The notes: generated by a model from the letters alone, not told the origin. A DNA stretch of 64,000 nt from Aspidiotus rigidus (GCA_035079385.1 JAVHKY010000013.1:13886001-13950000), one strand, 5' to 3'. Numbered from the stretch's first letter, positions 44,251-56,110 are shown. Made by a program: numbers and translations.

Positions 44251-44699
44251 TATAATAAAATTCTTCTAGATATTGAAAAGGATTCTTGAAAAATGTCGTT
44301 ATTTGTAATAAATTTTAAGGTTACAGTATTTGTAATTCGTTTGTTTTACGATTTTACTTCGTTCGCCCTCTTATTTTTCATTTCACTCGCATATACCTAG
44401 GTCGAATTCATCGCAATAGAAATTGTACAGTCTCGCTTATATTTTAAGGTCTCGCATAATTTTCGACAGAATGGAGTGAAAAAAATGTGCAAATAACGAG
44501 TCGATATTGTGCGTCATCGTGAATCTGTAAGAACACTAGTTCCCTCATCCCCTCGTCCTTTAAAAATGATACAAAATATCTGAGATACTTGTGTAAATCT
44601 AAAAAAAATAAAAAATTTGGTAGAAAATGTTTTTCTATGGAAAAGAAATTTCTCAACATATGTTCGAGGAAAAGAGGTCAAGTTCAAACTTAGACATGA

Positions 44700-46000
44700 A
44701 AATTTCGGAGATGAGAGAGCCTAAAGGTGATCAGATCCCTACTTCATCAGGAAACTCGAAAAATTTTCCTTCAAATTTACAGTAGTTGGGGGACCAGCAA
44801 ATATTCAGAAGATCGAAAAATCCATGAAGCTCATTATGAGGAATGTTGGCTTTGACGAGTAGGTCACCCATACGCTGGATAGTAGCAGCCTTAGGAATAT
44901 CCGGGAACAAACCAACAACATCAAACGAGCAGATCGTCGTTCCCGGGGGAAGACTTACACCCTTCAGAACGTCAGGTAAGGAGGCCGAATTCAAGACCGA
45001 ATGAGGGGATTCAAAATCAATGCGATTTTTGAACCAACGATCCTGGAATTTGGCAGGGAGGTAGGTAGGTGAGGAGATGAAAGAAACGACGGGTCGCATC
45101 GGGGTATTGTTCTTATGCACTTTGGGCAACCCGTAAGGAGGGGGGTGTAGGGTTAGGAACAAGAAGGGCTTTTTTCAAAGCAGGAGTTTTGATAATAGCC
45201 TCACTCCTGTTGATGACACTCCTAACTTCTTTAACGTGCTTAGGGAAGCTGAAATCATCATTCTCTTTAGCACCACACTGCTATGGACTTCATGGACCTT
45301 GGAAGAATAAGCGGATTTCTCCATCACTACAACAGCATTGCCCTTGTCAGCCTTAGTGACGATTAAATCTCCCTCTTTAATCTTCCTCTTCGAACCTTGA
45401 ATCACTCCTCCCAATTTATTACTCATGCGAGGGAGGGGGTTATTGCGGAATAATTCGGCACAAACTTTCTGGGTATTAAAACTAGGACCAATTTTAGCAG
45501 CAAGATCGGCATCAACATTCGCCAAGGTTTCATCTTTCTTGAGGGGAGGTAATCTGAATTTCAAACCTTTCTCAAGGAGGGCTGTTTCGTCACCATTAAA
45601 CACTAGCTGACTATTATTTAGGAGGGGGGATGGAATTTATGGGCGATAACACCGTTACTCACCCCTTCCTCAACCACATCATCATTAACCTTCATTAGGG
45701 AAGACAACTTCCTATTTTTCTTCTCCTTCAAGTTCACCTCAAACTTCCGACACTTTTCATTGACGTCCCGCATAAAGTAATCAAACTCAAGGGGGAGGAG
45801 CATATCGGAGAGTCTCGAATGGAGAATAAGATTTAATCTAGTCGTAATATTGTATTTACCATGCCATCTTCGCAACTCTGTTCTTATCCACTTCTCCCTC
45901 ATATAATTTTCCAATTTCTTAGTCGTAATCTTACAATCGGAATAAAACCGGAATTTAACGAACTTAGACTTCAAGTGCAACACTAAACACTGACGAAGAA
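44700..46000 (-). pseudogene. Penelope-like element RT remnant, copy 1
   Basis: Three successive minus-strand frames (45983-45618, 45603-45175, 45162-44731) read as one protein broken by frameshifts. Features match Penelope-like elements: ...IVTKADKGNAVVVMEKSAY in the N-terminal half, then YGLPKVHKNNTPMRPVVSFI opening the RT, SFDVVGLFPDIP as the first catalytic-Asp motif, and LLNICWSPNYCKFEGKFF. The element stops before the YxDD box, and no GIY-YIG endonuclease is visible. Its truncated 3' end abuts the copy-3 dispersed repeat near 44695. Confidence 0.8.
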
Positions 46001-46084
46001 ACCAAATATAAGAGGAAAACGAAGCGCGTTGCTTCCGAAATTTCAGAAAAAGGAACTGTAAATACGCCGCAGAAGCGTTCTGAA

Positions 46085-46315
46085 TTAAACGTATTCGTTT
46101 GATTGGATTGGAGTTCTATGCATCTGTAGGGCAACGAAGAGAAGAGAGTGAGTCAGCGAGGAGAAGGAATTGGACGTTTAGCGGAAGTTGGGAGAGGTGG
46201 GAGAGACAGGTAAAAATGACCATAAGTTTTGTTGTAAATATGGAAACTATGTTGAGGATGCATTCTGAAAATATTTCCCGTCAATAAAGTATGCAAAATT
46301 TTTCCTATTCCACTT
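46085..46315 (-). pseudogene. LINE RNase H-region fragment, copy 3
   Basis: It is nearly the same as 42345-42578, including GAGGATGC-TTCTGA-AATATTTCCCGTCAAT and CAAAATTTTTCCTATTCCA. A minus-strand translation resembles the same part of copy 2. It sits just upstream of the Penelope remnant. Confidence 0.6.
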
Positions 46316-46319
46316 TTCA

Positions 46320-47520
46320 TATAGGTGCTGATTTAACACAAAATAATTTTCCTCGTTCGAATCGTTTATATTATCGCCTGACAGTCGAAAATCTTCTAGG
46401 TATGTTCCTTTTCTCAAATATGTGTATTTTGTGAGTCCAGCAACTTTTTCTCAAAGTCAAAATATGTGTAATGACTAGAAGACTGTTCCGTATCTATTTT
46501 TTCAGGTTAAAAAAAAAATGTTTTCTTGCGAAAGTATTCCAACCAATGTTTATTCAGTTGCCTGAACAATACACACCGATGTACGTAAAACGACAGCGAT
46601 TTACCATTTACTAAAATGAGGTCAAGTCACCACCTCTCATCTGCTCCTTGAACGAACACTTGAGTTTTATGCACCTCTGAATCAGAAGTGGGCGACTCAA
46701 CTACTCAACCATCAACGATACGAAAACTGTATCTGGTTTCCAAGAGATGACACGCACACTGGTACACCATCGGTTGCAATTAGATGAATTGACTGAAAAA
46801 AGCTTTCGCACCGCGAAAGCAAAACCGTCTTTCCCTTTCTCATTTTCCTACATCTCTACTTCTTTTTCTCGTTTTGTTCATTATTGGCTACGTCATATTA
46901 CTTAATCGTTTTCGTTTCCAACAGGAAAATAACTTCGTTTTCTAAAACGAGCACATTTTCAAAGCTTCCTAAACATAATTTTTATTCACTCTTCTATATC
47001 AGTAAACCACACCCGAATAACCCCCTCCCGCTTCAATGAATGGGATATCCGTCAAAAATTTTTCAATAGTCGAATATGAAAGAAATATTACTCACACTAA
47101 AGGAAAAATTAAATACTCTTCATTTTCCATAGCAACACTCATTCTTTCCAACGCGGGATGGTTAACGAACTGATGTTCGACTTACTTAAAATAGAAAAAT
47201 CTCAAAAACCGCCAATCCAGCCTATATTCTAGTACACATATAAATCTTCAGTAATAATTATTATCAATTTCATATAAATAGACCCAATACCAACAAAAAC
47301 CACTCGTGTACAAAAATACTGATACATACATGCGTACGTAAAAAAATTAGATGCCACACGCTGTCACCTAATTAATTTGCTGTTGCTTGTTTTATCTAAC
47401 CTAGACCAATTTTTCTATGCAAGGTGTTCAACAGTCAAGGTCGAACGCAAATCAAGAAAATTCTAGGCCGTAGACAATTCCTCGAAAATGATGACGTCAC
47501 GAATGAGCGGACGCTTTCTG
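46320..47520. other. Gene-free stretch
   Basis: No reading frame of note and no repeat match that I could detect. A TGACGTCA palindrome occurs near 47492. Confidence 0.45.
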
Positions 47521-47527
47521 AAAATGA

Positions 47528-47595
47528 ATTGGCAATGAGGAAGGTACATGGACACGTAACGATGTACGTGTCCATGTACCTTCCTCATTGCCAAT
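47528..47595. repeat. Perfect hairpin: 31-bp arms, 6-nt loop
   Basis: The left arm 47528-47558 (contains GGCAATGAGGAAGGTACATG) and the right arm 47565-47595 are exact reverse complements around the loop ACGATG. It is not a T-rich terminator-like structure. It could be a templated inversion, a small RNA precursor or a cloning/sequencing artefact. Confidence 0.9.
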
Positions 47596-47750
47596 AATAA
47601 TGACTCATAGTGTCGAGGACTCCATCCTACTTACACCGAAAATTCCACCGCACGCAAGACTGCAATATCTCCTATAGTTGATAAAATACTGTACAAGGGT
47701 CGGGTAAAACAACGGAAAAGGAAGGCGAACCGAAAACGGCAAGAAAAACA

Positions 47751-48083
47751 ATGAAAGAAGAAGTCATGGGGAATAAAAGGCTTAATGAAACAATGCTCCT
47801 GGTTGTTGAGAAGGCGCGTGGAAGGATTGATGGAGGCACAGTAAGCTTCAAGTTCCTCCAATCTATTCATCTGCGTGCTCTCGTTGGCAGCGTGGAGAAG
47901 CTGAATTTCTACCTTGACTCAATGGCCAGGCAAATTGGACTGAGTTATCAACGGTTCCTAGAACATCGCCCTACCCATCGTGAAATAACACTCCCGATTA
48001 GTCCTCTTTGGGTGCACAATTTGACAGGGTTTCAAGACCGAGTTCAAAAAGGAGTCGATCTTACTTTTCGCTTTTTATGTTGA
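47751..48083 (+). other. Unassigned open frame of 110 codons
   Basis: This is an ATG-initiated frame with ordinary amino-acid composition and no transmembrane or Cys pattern. I do not recognise it. It lacks visible promoter or poly(A) signals. A chance frame is possible. Confidence 0.2.
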
Positions 48084-48239
48084 CTGAAAATCGACGTCGG
48101 GAGTGCGTCGATTCGACCATTGCTGCACTGGTCAAGCAAAAAAAAGAGTCTCAATGGTTATCATATTATAGTTATTACTGTACGTTCTAGTTTACATGAC
48201 ACACTTTTCCATTACTCATTCCTTTTAATGTCTCACCAA

Positions 48240-50440
48240 TCATCAGTTTTCATTCAAATAGTGTAGAAATGTTGAATTCTTTGCGGTTCACGTGGAGGGT
48301 GTTCGTAGCATACCAGTGTACCACAAAAGGGCTGTTGAGAACCTCTACTCTACATCGACACCAGATCAACTTCCATTTGATGTTGACTTGAAGTTGACCA
48401 GAATACTGGTACATTCCCAGAAATCTAAAAATCGACATGACACAGCAGTTACGAAATAGAACAGATATTGATGTACCTAGCAAATAAGTTTGTCGACCCA
48501 AAATTGACCCGATATCTACGACGTCGACGTAAAATGGATCTCAACGTGACAAGTATCGACGCACTTTCGATCAGGACTGTAAAAGAAGTCAAATGGACGG
48601 CAGATATGGTTCATCGGGTCTTTAAGGATTTATAGTCATGTCCAGCTCTGATGATGTCATGCCCCGCGGTTTGTCATTTCTTCAAGTCCCTTCTCTATCT
48701 CCTTCTAACCACAAAATAACCTTGATTATACCGTATCTTCTTCAATTTGCATTTTTCTTGAAAAACAATTAACCGAGCTCGAATCTAGCTCATAGTGAGA
48801 GAGAGTCCCAACTCACGGATCCTCAGCCAAAAGTCATCCTCTGGTTGTAGCTCTTATGCTCAGGTAGAAGAAATTTGACTCAAGAGTCAAAAGTTGTAAT
48901 ACAGTATGAAGGATCAGAGCTCAATCTTTCTATATAGCTCCAAATTTGTTCGAGTCCGTCTCTCTTTACAGAATCAGAACAAGAAATGTTCTTAAAGCCA
49001 AAGCTATCGATGACTTCACAAAGTTCGGAAGCCGATGTTATCTGAGGTTATAACCCCAGCTCGAAATCAGTTTATACATAAGGAGTTTCAGCCTAAATAG
49101 CTCTTCTGGGCCGATTGTAGATCGATGAAAAATTTGGAGAAGTGGACTCGATATTTATCTGACATTGACATGGCAAATATAAGTCGAAATAGAGTCGATA
49201 TTTTTCGACTCAAAGTTGACCTAATATCGACGTCCATGAGGGATCTATTTCAAAAATATACCTTTTGACGCAATTAATTTCCATCAAGACTTTGAAGAAA
49301 TTCAATTCTCGGTCAATTCGAAGTCGATTACTGGTTGACAGACTTTTAGAAGTCCTTGATGGAGGGTAAAGTAATTCGAAATCAGAGACATCACGTTAGG
49401 CTCTTCTATAGGTCAATGCTATTGATTTCAATAGCCCTCTCCTACTCATTGGAAAATCAAATCCTGGCTCACAAGGGGTCACCTTCCCCTAAGTTCAGGT
49501 CGCGTTCCGAGGTAATGTAAGTCAAGGTCAATCGGCATCAGAGGCATGAAATCAGGGTCCTCCAGGTGAAAATCTATAGATTCACGATAAATTTTGCTCA
49601 AGCTTAATTGGAACAGGAATATCTATATTAGGTCAGAAATAATCTAATTAAATTTTCGCGCGTAGACTGTAAGCAGAAGATCGTCTTTGTTGTTGTTCGA
49701 CTATAGTTTTCATTCTGAGAGAGAAATACTCCAAAGAGTAAATTTGAGTTGCACAATATACTGCACAAATAAAATTAAGCAATACGCGAGCGCTTTCGGT
49801 TCAACAATCATCGTCTAGTAAGACATAAAAGCAACTAACCACCCCACAGCATCCAAAGAAATCAAGACTGAACAAGCGAGTCATAACAACGTGAATCATA
49901 CTCGTGAAATAATGTAATCAATTTTATCAGGAATGTAACGTGACATCGTCGCCATTTCAATAGCAAATAATTTCGATAAGCTCGAGCGTGATGCGATGCG
50001 TTCGAGGTTCGAATTTTCCTTGTGAAAGAGGACTCCCGATCAGTCCCTAAAACTGTGAGCACTGGTGATTAAATGGTACGCAGAAGCCGATTCTTCCACA
50101 TTTTCCGTTTTCCCAAGCTTTCTTACGCTGGATCATTCTAATCTTAAATTGGCGACTGGTCTCCTCTATATAAACGGCCTTGCAGTTCTCACATTCCACC
50201 CCATATACCCCACTCTTCTCAACCAGGGAAATAGGGCTCTTTAACTCAACGAACGATCCTTTACAGTGATAAATGATAGAACGCTAGGCGTAAGCTAAAA
50301 GGGTAAAGGACACGATCCAGCTGTAGAGAAAACTTCCCCTGAAATGGAAGCTTAATCCAACGCTTCAATCCTCGAGGGAAGGAGGAGGTAAAATCGAGAA
50401 ATTTTCTTCTTATTTTCCTAATAACCATAGGATCAATGTC
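48240..50440. other. Gene-free stretch rich in GTTGAC and TCGAC phrases
   Basis: Short phrases recur in loose form: GTTGACTTGAAGTTGACC (48381), CTCAAAGTTGACCTAATATC (49208) and related. The same vocabulary appears at 57130-57790 (CAACTTGACCTCAAATTGAC). This looks like an old, diverged short-period repeat. No gene is recognised. Confidence 0.4.
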
Positions 50441-50445
50441 TCTTT

Positions 50446-50895
50446 CGAGCTATATATGATAGGAGGACTTCAGGAGGAGGACTCAGAAAAAATGTCGACC
50501 CTCGAGCCATATATGATAGGAGGGGGACTTGGAAAAATTTCGACTCTCGAGCCATATATGATAGGAGGGGGACTTGGAAAAATTTCGACTCTCGAGCTAT
50601 GTATGATAGAAGGGGGACTTGAAAAACATTTCGACTCTCCAGCCATATATGATAGGAAGGGGACTTACAAAAAATTTCGACTCTCGAGCTATGTATGATG
50701 AAGGGGGACTTGAAAAACATTTCGACTCTCTAGCCATATATGATAGGAAGGGGACTTACAAAAAATTTCGACTCTCGAGCTATATATGATAGGAGGGCCG
50801 AGACTTAGAACAATTTCGACTCTAGAGCTATATATGATATGAAAGGGACTTGAAAAATTTCAACTCTCGAGCTATCATATATAGCTGGAGATTCG
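50446..50895. repeat. 45-46-bp minisatellite, about nine units
   Basis: Each unit reads like CTCGAGCTATATATGATAGG, then AGGGGGACTTGGAAAAATTT, then CGA. Units differ by substitutions and one-base indels. Single or few copies of the same unit occur inside palindromic elements at 1990, 4190, 27100, 62270-62420, 62700-62800 and 63480-63620. Confidence 0.9.
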
Positions 50896-51072
50896 AGAAA
50901 AATTTAGACTCTCAAACTATATTATACAAGGCTTATAGTAGGTCTAGACCTCCTTTATACTAGCTTCATCTAGGTCTAGGCTTCCTTGAATTTTCAATAC
51001 CAAATCCCATTTGACTCATAAAACAGGTTCCCTGCGTCCCTCGTTTGACTTCGTTAAGGAAGCCGTACGTCG
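50895..51072. repeat. AGGGAACCT-family end
   Basis: TTTAGACTCTCAAACTATAT, then CATCTAGGTCTAGGCTTCCT, then ATAAAACAGGTTCCCTGCGT and TTCGTTAAGGAAGCCGT. The same run is found at 63040-63205 and inverted at 62030-62170. Confidence 0.75.
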
Positions 51073-51203
51073 TTTTGACATGTTCCATGTCTTTTCTCTC
51101 GCCAGACCCCGATTTTGAAACTCGCGAGTACACCCCCCTCTCCCCCCCCCCCCGTCAAGAGAAATCTCGACCCAGTGGGTGATTCAGAAATTCGCGAGTA
51201 CAC

Positions 51204-51975
51204 CCCGCGTAATAATAATAAATAATTAATTAATTAATTAATTAATTAATTAATTAATTAATAATTAAATAATTAAATAATTAAATAAATAAATAATTAA
51301 ATAATTGAATAATTAAATAATTGAATAATTAAATAATTAAATAATTAAATAATTAAATAATTAAATAATTAAATAAATAAATAATTAAATAATAAAATAA
51401 ATAAATAATTGAATAATTAAATAATAAAATAAATAAATAATTAAATAATAAAATAAATAAATAATTAAATAATTAATATAATTGATAATTAGAAAATTTT
51501 CTAAGTCCCTCTTCCTATCAGATATGGCTGGATAGTCGAAATTTTTCCAAGTCCCCTAGACTTGAATTGTCTCATACCATTCCAATACAACAGCGAGGCC
51601 GCTCGTTCGCCCTACCGAAAGTTGATACCTCAAAATATAGAACACCCACAATTACCTCAAAATATTTCTCATACAAGACTTATACGACGCCAAGATAGGT
51701 GAAGGGGTAAATGAATAATATCTCACGAACGCTTGACCTAGTAGAAGAATTAATAATAAATAAATAAATGAATAAATAAATAAATAAATGAATAATATTG
51801 AATAATTAAATAATTAAATAATTGAATAATTAAATAATTGAATAATTAAACAATTAAAAATTAAATAATTAAATAATTGAATAAATAAATAATTGAATAA
51901 TTAAATAATTGAATAATTAAATAATTAAAAATTAAATAATTAAATAATTGAATAATTAAATAATTAAATAAATAA
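51204..51975. repeat. AT-only microsatellite tracts
   Basis: (AATT)n at 51220-51262, then long AATAATTAAAT-type tracts at 51263-51490 and 51745-51975, interrupted by a satellite unit at 51535-51745. Confidence 0.9.
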
Positions 51976-52860
51976 AGGCTGAATAGTCGAAATTTTTCCA
52001 AGTCCCCTAGACTTGAATTGTCTCATACCATACCAATACAACACCGAGACAGGGGGCGAACGAGCGGAGCGAGTTCGCGCTACCTTATATTTCTCAAAAA
52101 AGACTTGAATTTTCTCATACCATTCCAATACAACAGCGAGATCGCTCGTTCGCCCCACCGAAAGTTGATACCTCAAAATATAGAACACCCACAATTACCT
52201 CAAAATATTTCTCATACAAGACTTATACGACGCCAAGATAGGTAAAGGGGTAAACGAATAATATCTCGCGAACACTTGACCTAGTACAAGAATTAATAAT
52301 AAATAAATAAATAAATAATATTAAATAATTAAATATTTATATATTTAAATAATTGAATAATTAAACAATTAAATAAATAAAGGCTGGATAGTCGAAATTT
52401 TTCCAAGTCCCCTACACTTGAATTGTCACATACCATTCCAATACAACAGCGAGTTCGCGCTAACTCATATTTCTCATAGATGACTTATACGACGCCATGA
52501 TAGGTAAAGTTTTTTAAGTCCCTCTTCCTATCATATATGGCTGGATAGTCGAAATTTTTCCAAGTCCCCTAGACTTGAATTGTCTCATACCATTCCAATA
52601 CAACAGCGAGACAGGGGGCGAACGAGCGGAGCGAGTTCGCGCTACCCTATATTTCTCAAAAAAGACTTGAATTTTCTCATACCATTCCAATACAACAGCG
52701 AGATCGCTCGTTCGCCCCACCGAAAGTTGATACCTCAAAATATAGAACACCCACAATTACCTCAAAATATTTCTCATACAAGACTTATACGACGCCAAGA
52801 TAGGTAAAGGGGTAAACGAATAATATCTCACGAACACTTGACCTAGTAGAAACCTAGACT
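51535..52860. repeat. Satellite-like tandem units, about four copies
   Basis: Units begin TAGTCGAAATTTTTCCAAGT and contain ATTGTCTCATACCATTCCAA, CCGAAAGTTGATACCTCAAA and TTATACGACGCCAAGATAGG. Copies start near 51535, 51985, 52388 (partial) and 52545; two of them share near-identical internal sequence. Two copies contain GCGAACGAGCGGAGCGAGTT plus CGC, a perfect short hairpin. Confidence 0.85.
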
Positions 52861-52951
52861 GAAATATTTCATGATGACTGATAAAATATAAAAGACATGG
52901 AACATGATTTTCATTTATTTGGCTATGCCAGAAAATTTCATCAACATTTTT

Positions 52952-53615
52952 TTAATGGTCATCTATGCCTTGTAGAAAGCGGACTGGCTCAATAGATATA
53001 TGAGTCAGTCGGTAGACAAAGCTATTAAACGTAGGAATCTTGTAAGCATCAAGAAAAATTGACAACCCCTGGACTACAATATCGATCGAAGTATCTTTTC
53101 TACAGATCTCAAACTCATGTACGTCATCTCTTTCGGAGATCGTGAATTCTTCGACTTCTAAAGTAAATTTAATGGATGGGCACTGTGTATTTAGGTACAT
53201 AAGATACTCGGTGGAGAAACGTCGTCTACGTACCTGTGACATTAATAATCACGACTCAACAACGACACTTAGCCCGAAGAGAAAAGACCAAACAGTTCAA
53301 AGTTGGACACTATGAATACTTCAAATTTTTTGAGTTCTCCAAATAAGTAGGCACCCCAATCGGTTCTCTTCTTGGATCTCTCTGGGTTCTCTCATTTCGG
53401 ATGATGAATTTACAAAAATTTGGGACCATTAAATATTGAACAGATGGAGAAATTCTTCCAACTCTTCGTGAGGAATATTAGGTTTAACAAGCAGATCACC
53501 CATACGTTGGATAGCAGTAGTCTTGGCGATACTCGGGAATGGACCGACGACATCGTATGAGCAGAAGGTTGAGCCCGGAGAAAGATTCACTTATCAATTA
53601 GGGTAGCCGAATTCT
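52952..53615 (-). pseudogene. Penelope-like element RT remnant, copy 2
   Basis: The minus strand 53615-53430 reads SPGSTFCSYDVVGPF, then AIQRMGDLLVKPNIPHEELE, closely matching copy 1. A catalytic box Tyr-Val-Asp-Asp is encoded at 53221-53232, preceded by Arg. After a frameshift, frame 53242-52952 continues EYLMYLNTQCPSIKFTLEVE then EICRKDTSIDIVVQG and FNSFVYRLTH, the RT C-terminal region of this class. Copy 2 therefore covers the part that copy 1 lacks. No GIY-YIG domain seen. Confidence 0.75.
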
Positions 53616-53639
53616 TCCCGGAGTAAAGAGAACTAAACT

Positions 53640-53985
53640 CGACCCTGGAGACGAGCCGCAGGAAAATCGCGAGGAGAAAGGATCCGGAATACAAAAATAC
53701 CGGAAATTATGAAGGTCGAACATACGCTTGTGGACGATATACAGACCAACCAGTTGGTCTGGTATGGCCACCTGCAGAGAATGGAGGACGACCGGTTACC
53801 GAAAAGCATATTCACATGGACCCCTACAGGACGACGAAGAAGAGGAAGACCGCGGAAAAGTTGGATCGAAGGAGTCGAGGGGAAAATGGAGAGATGCGGT
53901 ATACCCGCCACAATCTGTGGTACAACCGAGGAGAATGGAGGCTAGAAATCGGAAGACGGCGTAGAACGTTATAAACCGACATGAT
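53640..53985 (+). pseudogene. LINE ORF2 C-terminal tail (RTE-like or related)
   Basis: The frame from 53709 contains DIQTNQLVWYGHLQRMEDDR, then LPKSIF and GRRRRGRPRKSW. The phrase QLxWYGHxxRMxxDRLPK...GRRxRGRPRKxW is the common C-terminal tail of insect non-LTR reverse-transcriptase proteins. The upstream part is shifted or damaged. It lies directly beside the Penelope remnant on the opposite strand. Confidence 0.75.
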
Positions 53986-54109
53986 GTAGATGATTGGTCG
54001 AAAGGACTCGCACTGTATTAATTTTAATTCATACTACTCCCAGCAAAACTTTTATACATTTTTTTATTTTATTTATTTAGGTACATATTTCAAAAGTTTG
54101 TCAGAATGT

Positions 54110-54295
54110 TCTTGTGCACCCGTGTAGCCTTGAAACTTTAGGAACCTCAATTTTCCGGACGGTCGGTGGGTGGTTTTCCAAATAACAGACAGATACGCAT
54201 GGGGTGGGGGCGCTGAATGAGGTTCAGCAGTTCTTCATTTGAAATACGATGAGGGAGAATCTTACGAACCAATAATCCCATACGTAGGTGGTACA
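54110..54295 (-). pseudogene. Possible third Penelope-like fragment
   Basis: The minus translation LLVRKILPHRISNEELLNLI...MRICLLFGK resembles LLVKANIPHNELHGFFDLLN...YCKFEGKFF of copy 1. Similarity is weak, and the frame after it is lost. Confidence 0.3.
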
Positions 54296-54915
54296 AAAGA
54301 TCAAATCATATTTTCACTATAATGGGGAACGCGGAAAAACTTGCATGTCCGAGTCCTCTCCCATATTATGCAGTCGTAAGAAGGGTACTTGCGGAAACGA
54401 GAACGGAATGATAACGTATATTTTGAGAATAAAGTCGATATCAGAAGAGGGCAGCGTGAACACGAATCTTTTTCACTCTATCGCTGTTGGATATCTTTTA
54501 AACCCGAAAGAAAAGTTTTAGTTTCATAGAGAATTATTCTATTCAAAGAAGAAAGACGAGTTTCTTTTCTTTTAGTATTCGAATGCAGGTCTGATAGTAC
54601 GCGCAATATATTTCGATCAGATCATGTCAATAGGTATACGCACTTGAATAACTTTTTTGTAGGTTGTACATGGTACAGTAAGTTCTTACAATATAAATAG
54701 AATTTTTTCTCGCAAAGATATTACTGATGATGGCAAAAGATTTGAATTCGGATGATTATAGTTGTTGAGCTCCAAACCCTTAGTCTATCCACGAAGGTGT
54801 TATCGAGTTTGAGAAATGAGTCTAAACAAATATTTATAGCCTTCTACAGGAAAACTTACCAAGTATACATAGTTGTAACAAAACGTATTATTTATTCTGA
54901 CAATAAATACTAGAC

Positions 54916-54953
54916 TATAAAAGCCCCACGACCCTGTAAAATTCTCTCAGTTG
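54916..54953 (+). promoter_or_regulatory. Locus C core promoter: TATA box and initiator
   Basis: TATAAAAG at 54916-54923 is followed 33 bp later by the A of TCTCAGTTGT (54949), an arthropod-type TCAGT initiator. Spacing is as expected for a TATA promoter. The same arrangement survives at locus D. Confidence 0.65.
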
Positions 54954-55093
54954 TTCCCTCATCTATTATTATAGTCGTGTTGTACTATTAGATTTTTGCA
55001 AGTCGATTTCTTTTTCTTTTATTCATCAATATTATCGAATCGCTACTTCGTATATTTCGATCATCTCGACTGGTTTTCATTTCTACGGACGAT
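54949..55093 (+). other. Locus C: leader exon (5' UTR)
   Basis: It runs from the predicted start site to donor GGACGAT|GTGAGC. It has no ATG in any frame, which fits a leader. It aligns with locus D (28172-28310) and the second leader in locus B (33500-33560). Confidence 0.5.
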
Positions 55094-55854
55094 GTGAGCA
55101 TAATTTTTTTTCGTTATTCTTATTCACACTAGTAATTTTCGAAATTTCTAAAAGGAGAGAAAATAAAATTTTAGAAGCTACGGAATTCAGTAAAATTCAT
55201 ATTCGAAATTAATATAAAATGAAAATAAAGCCAAAAGGTATTAAGCTCAATTTAAAAATGAAGCTTTTCAAAACAGAGAAATTTAAAATTGAAATCTAAA
55301 AAACATGAATTTTATGAAGCCTCATCGAAATTAAGTAGGTACAAATTATATACGAAATAATATTTTACAGAGAACGTATTATTATATTCTTTGCGCCTCT
55401 GTGAATTTTTGTCTTGCATAATAAATCAAAAATACAGGGAGCTTTTTTATTTCGCATACCACTAGAAAATAAAAAAATTTTCGCCTTGTCTCTCTTTTTA
55501 AACGTTCATTTTTGACGCGTTCTGAATTCACTGCGTGTCTCCTTCAAGAAAAAAATTAGGAAATGTGAAGGAGGACAAAAGAAGTTTTTTTATATTAATT
55601 TCGTGTTACTTAATGAATGAAACATTCTCCTCATGAGTACAAGTCGACATTATATTATCAGAGGTTTACGAGTGCGAAAACCTTTGATAATATTCGTGTT
55701 ACTTATTAATTTAAAAAAGTTCATTACCGCAGCCTGGGTGTCAATTACCGACAACTTTTATTATCAGGAATTTTTCAATCTCATTTGACGTCACATATAA
55801 ACGAATTAAAATCACCCAAGTTATTATCTTTAATTCTTCGTCAAATTGAATAAT

Positions 55855-56110
55855 TATTTTTCTCTCTCTCTTCTCTACACGTATTAATAGGCTGTGTTTT
55901 GCTAGTGACTTACTTGATCTATTTAGTTTGAACGGGTTCCTTAGTTAAAAGATTCATTAAAATTTCACCTGGTTACCAAACTGGCAAAGCTAAGAAAAAT
56001 ATTAATTTTTTTTTAATAGTCCAAAAATCCTTCGTGACTTAAATTCGTTCCTCTGAAGTTCTTAGTTCGGCTTAGCAAAGAATTTTCTGAACTGAAATAA
56101 CTTTTCTTTT
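55855..56110 (+). other. Locus C: conserved intron block
   Basis: GGCTGTGTTTTGCTAGTGAC and TTTGAACGGGTTCCTTAG, then AAATTCGTTCCTCTGAAGTT and CGGCTTAGCAAAGAAT, match two blocks in locus B (32365-32580; 33275-33480 with 34235-34290). No open frame runs through it. It may be an enhancer, an extra leader exon, or simply duplicated intron. Confidence 0.5.

Larger units (their letters stand above)
42575..44690. repeat. Dispersed 1.45-kb family copy 3, split by an insertion
   Basis: 42575-42862 matches 485-770 of copy 1 (GATAATTTGGCAAAATAA, ATATTTCTCCTCTAATTTTA). 44255-44690 resumes at the equivalent of copy-1 position about 778 (AAATTCTTCTAGATATTGAA, CGATATTGTGCGTCATCGTG). The 1.39 kb between holds a LINE end and a GC-rich segment. 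Confidence 0.6.

Noticed and set aside
49981..50020. GAGGTTCGAATTTTCC as a possible tRNA B box
   Set aside because: No A box at the right distance and no cloverleaf could be formed.
50446..50895. Regularly spaced repeats resembling a CRISPR array
   Set aside because: Units are contiguous tandem copies without unique spacers, and the DNA is eukaryotic.
51963..52756. Two nearly identical frames of 76 and 80 codons
   Set aside because: They lie in duplicated satellite units; similarity comes from recent DNA duplication, not coding constraint.
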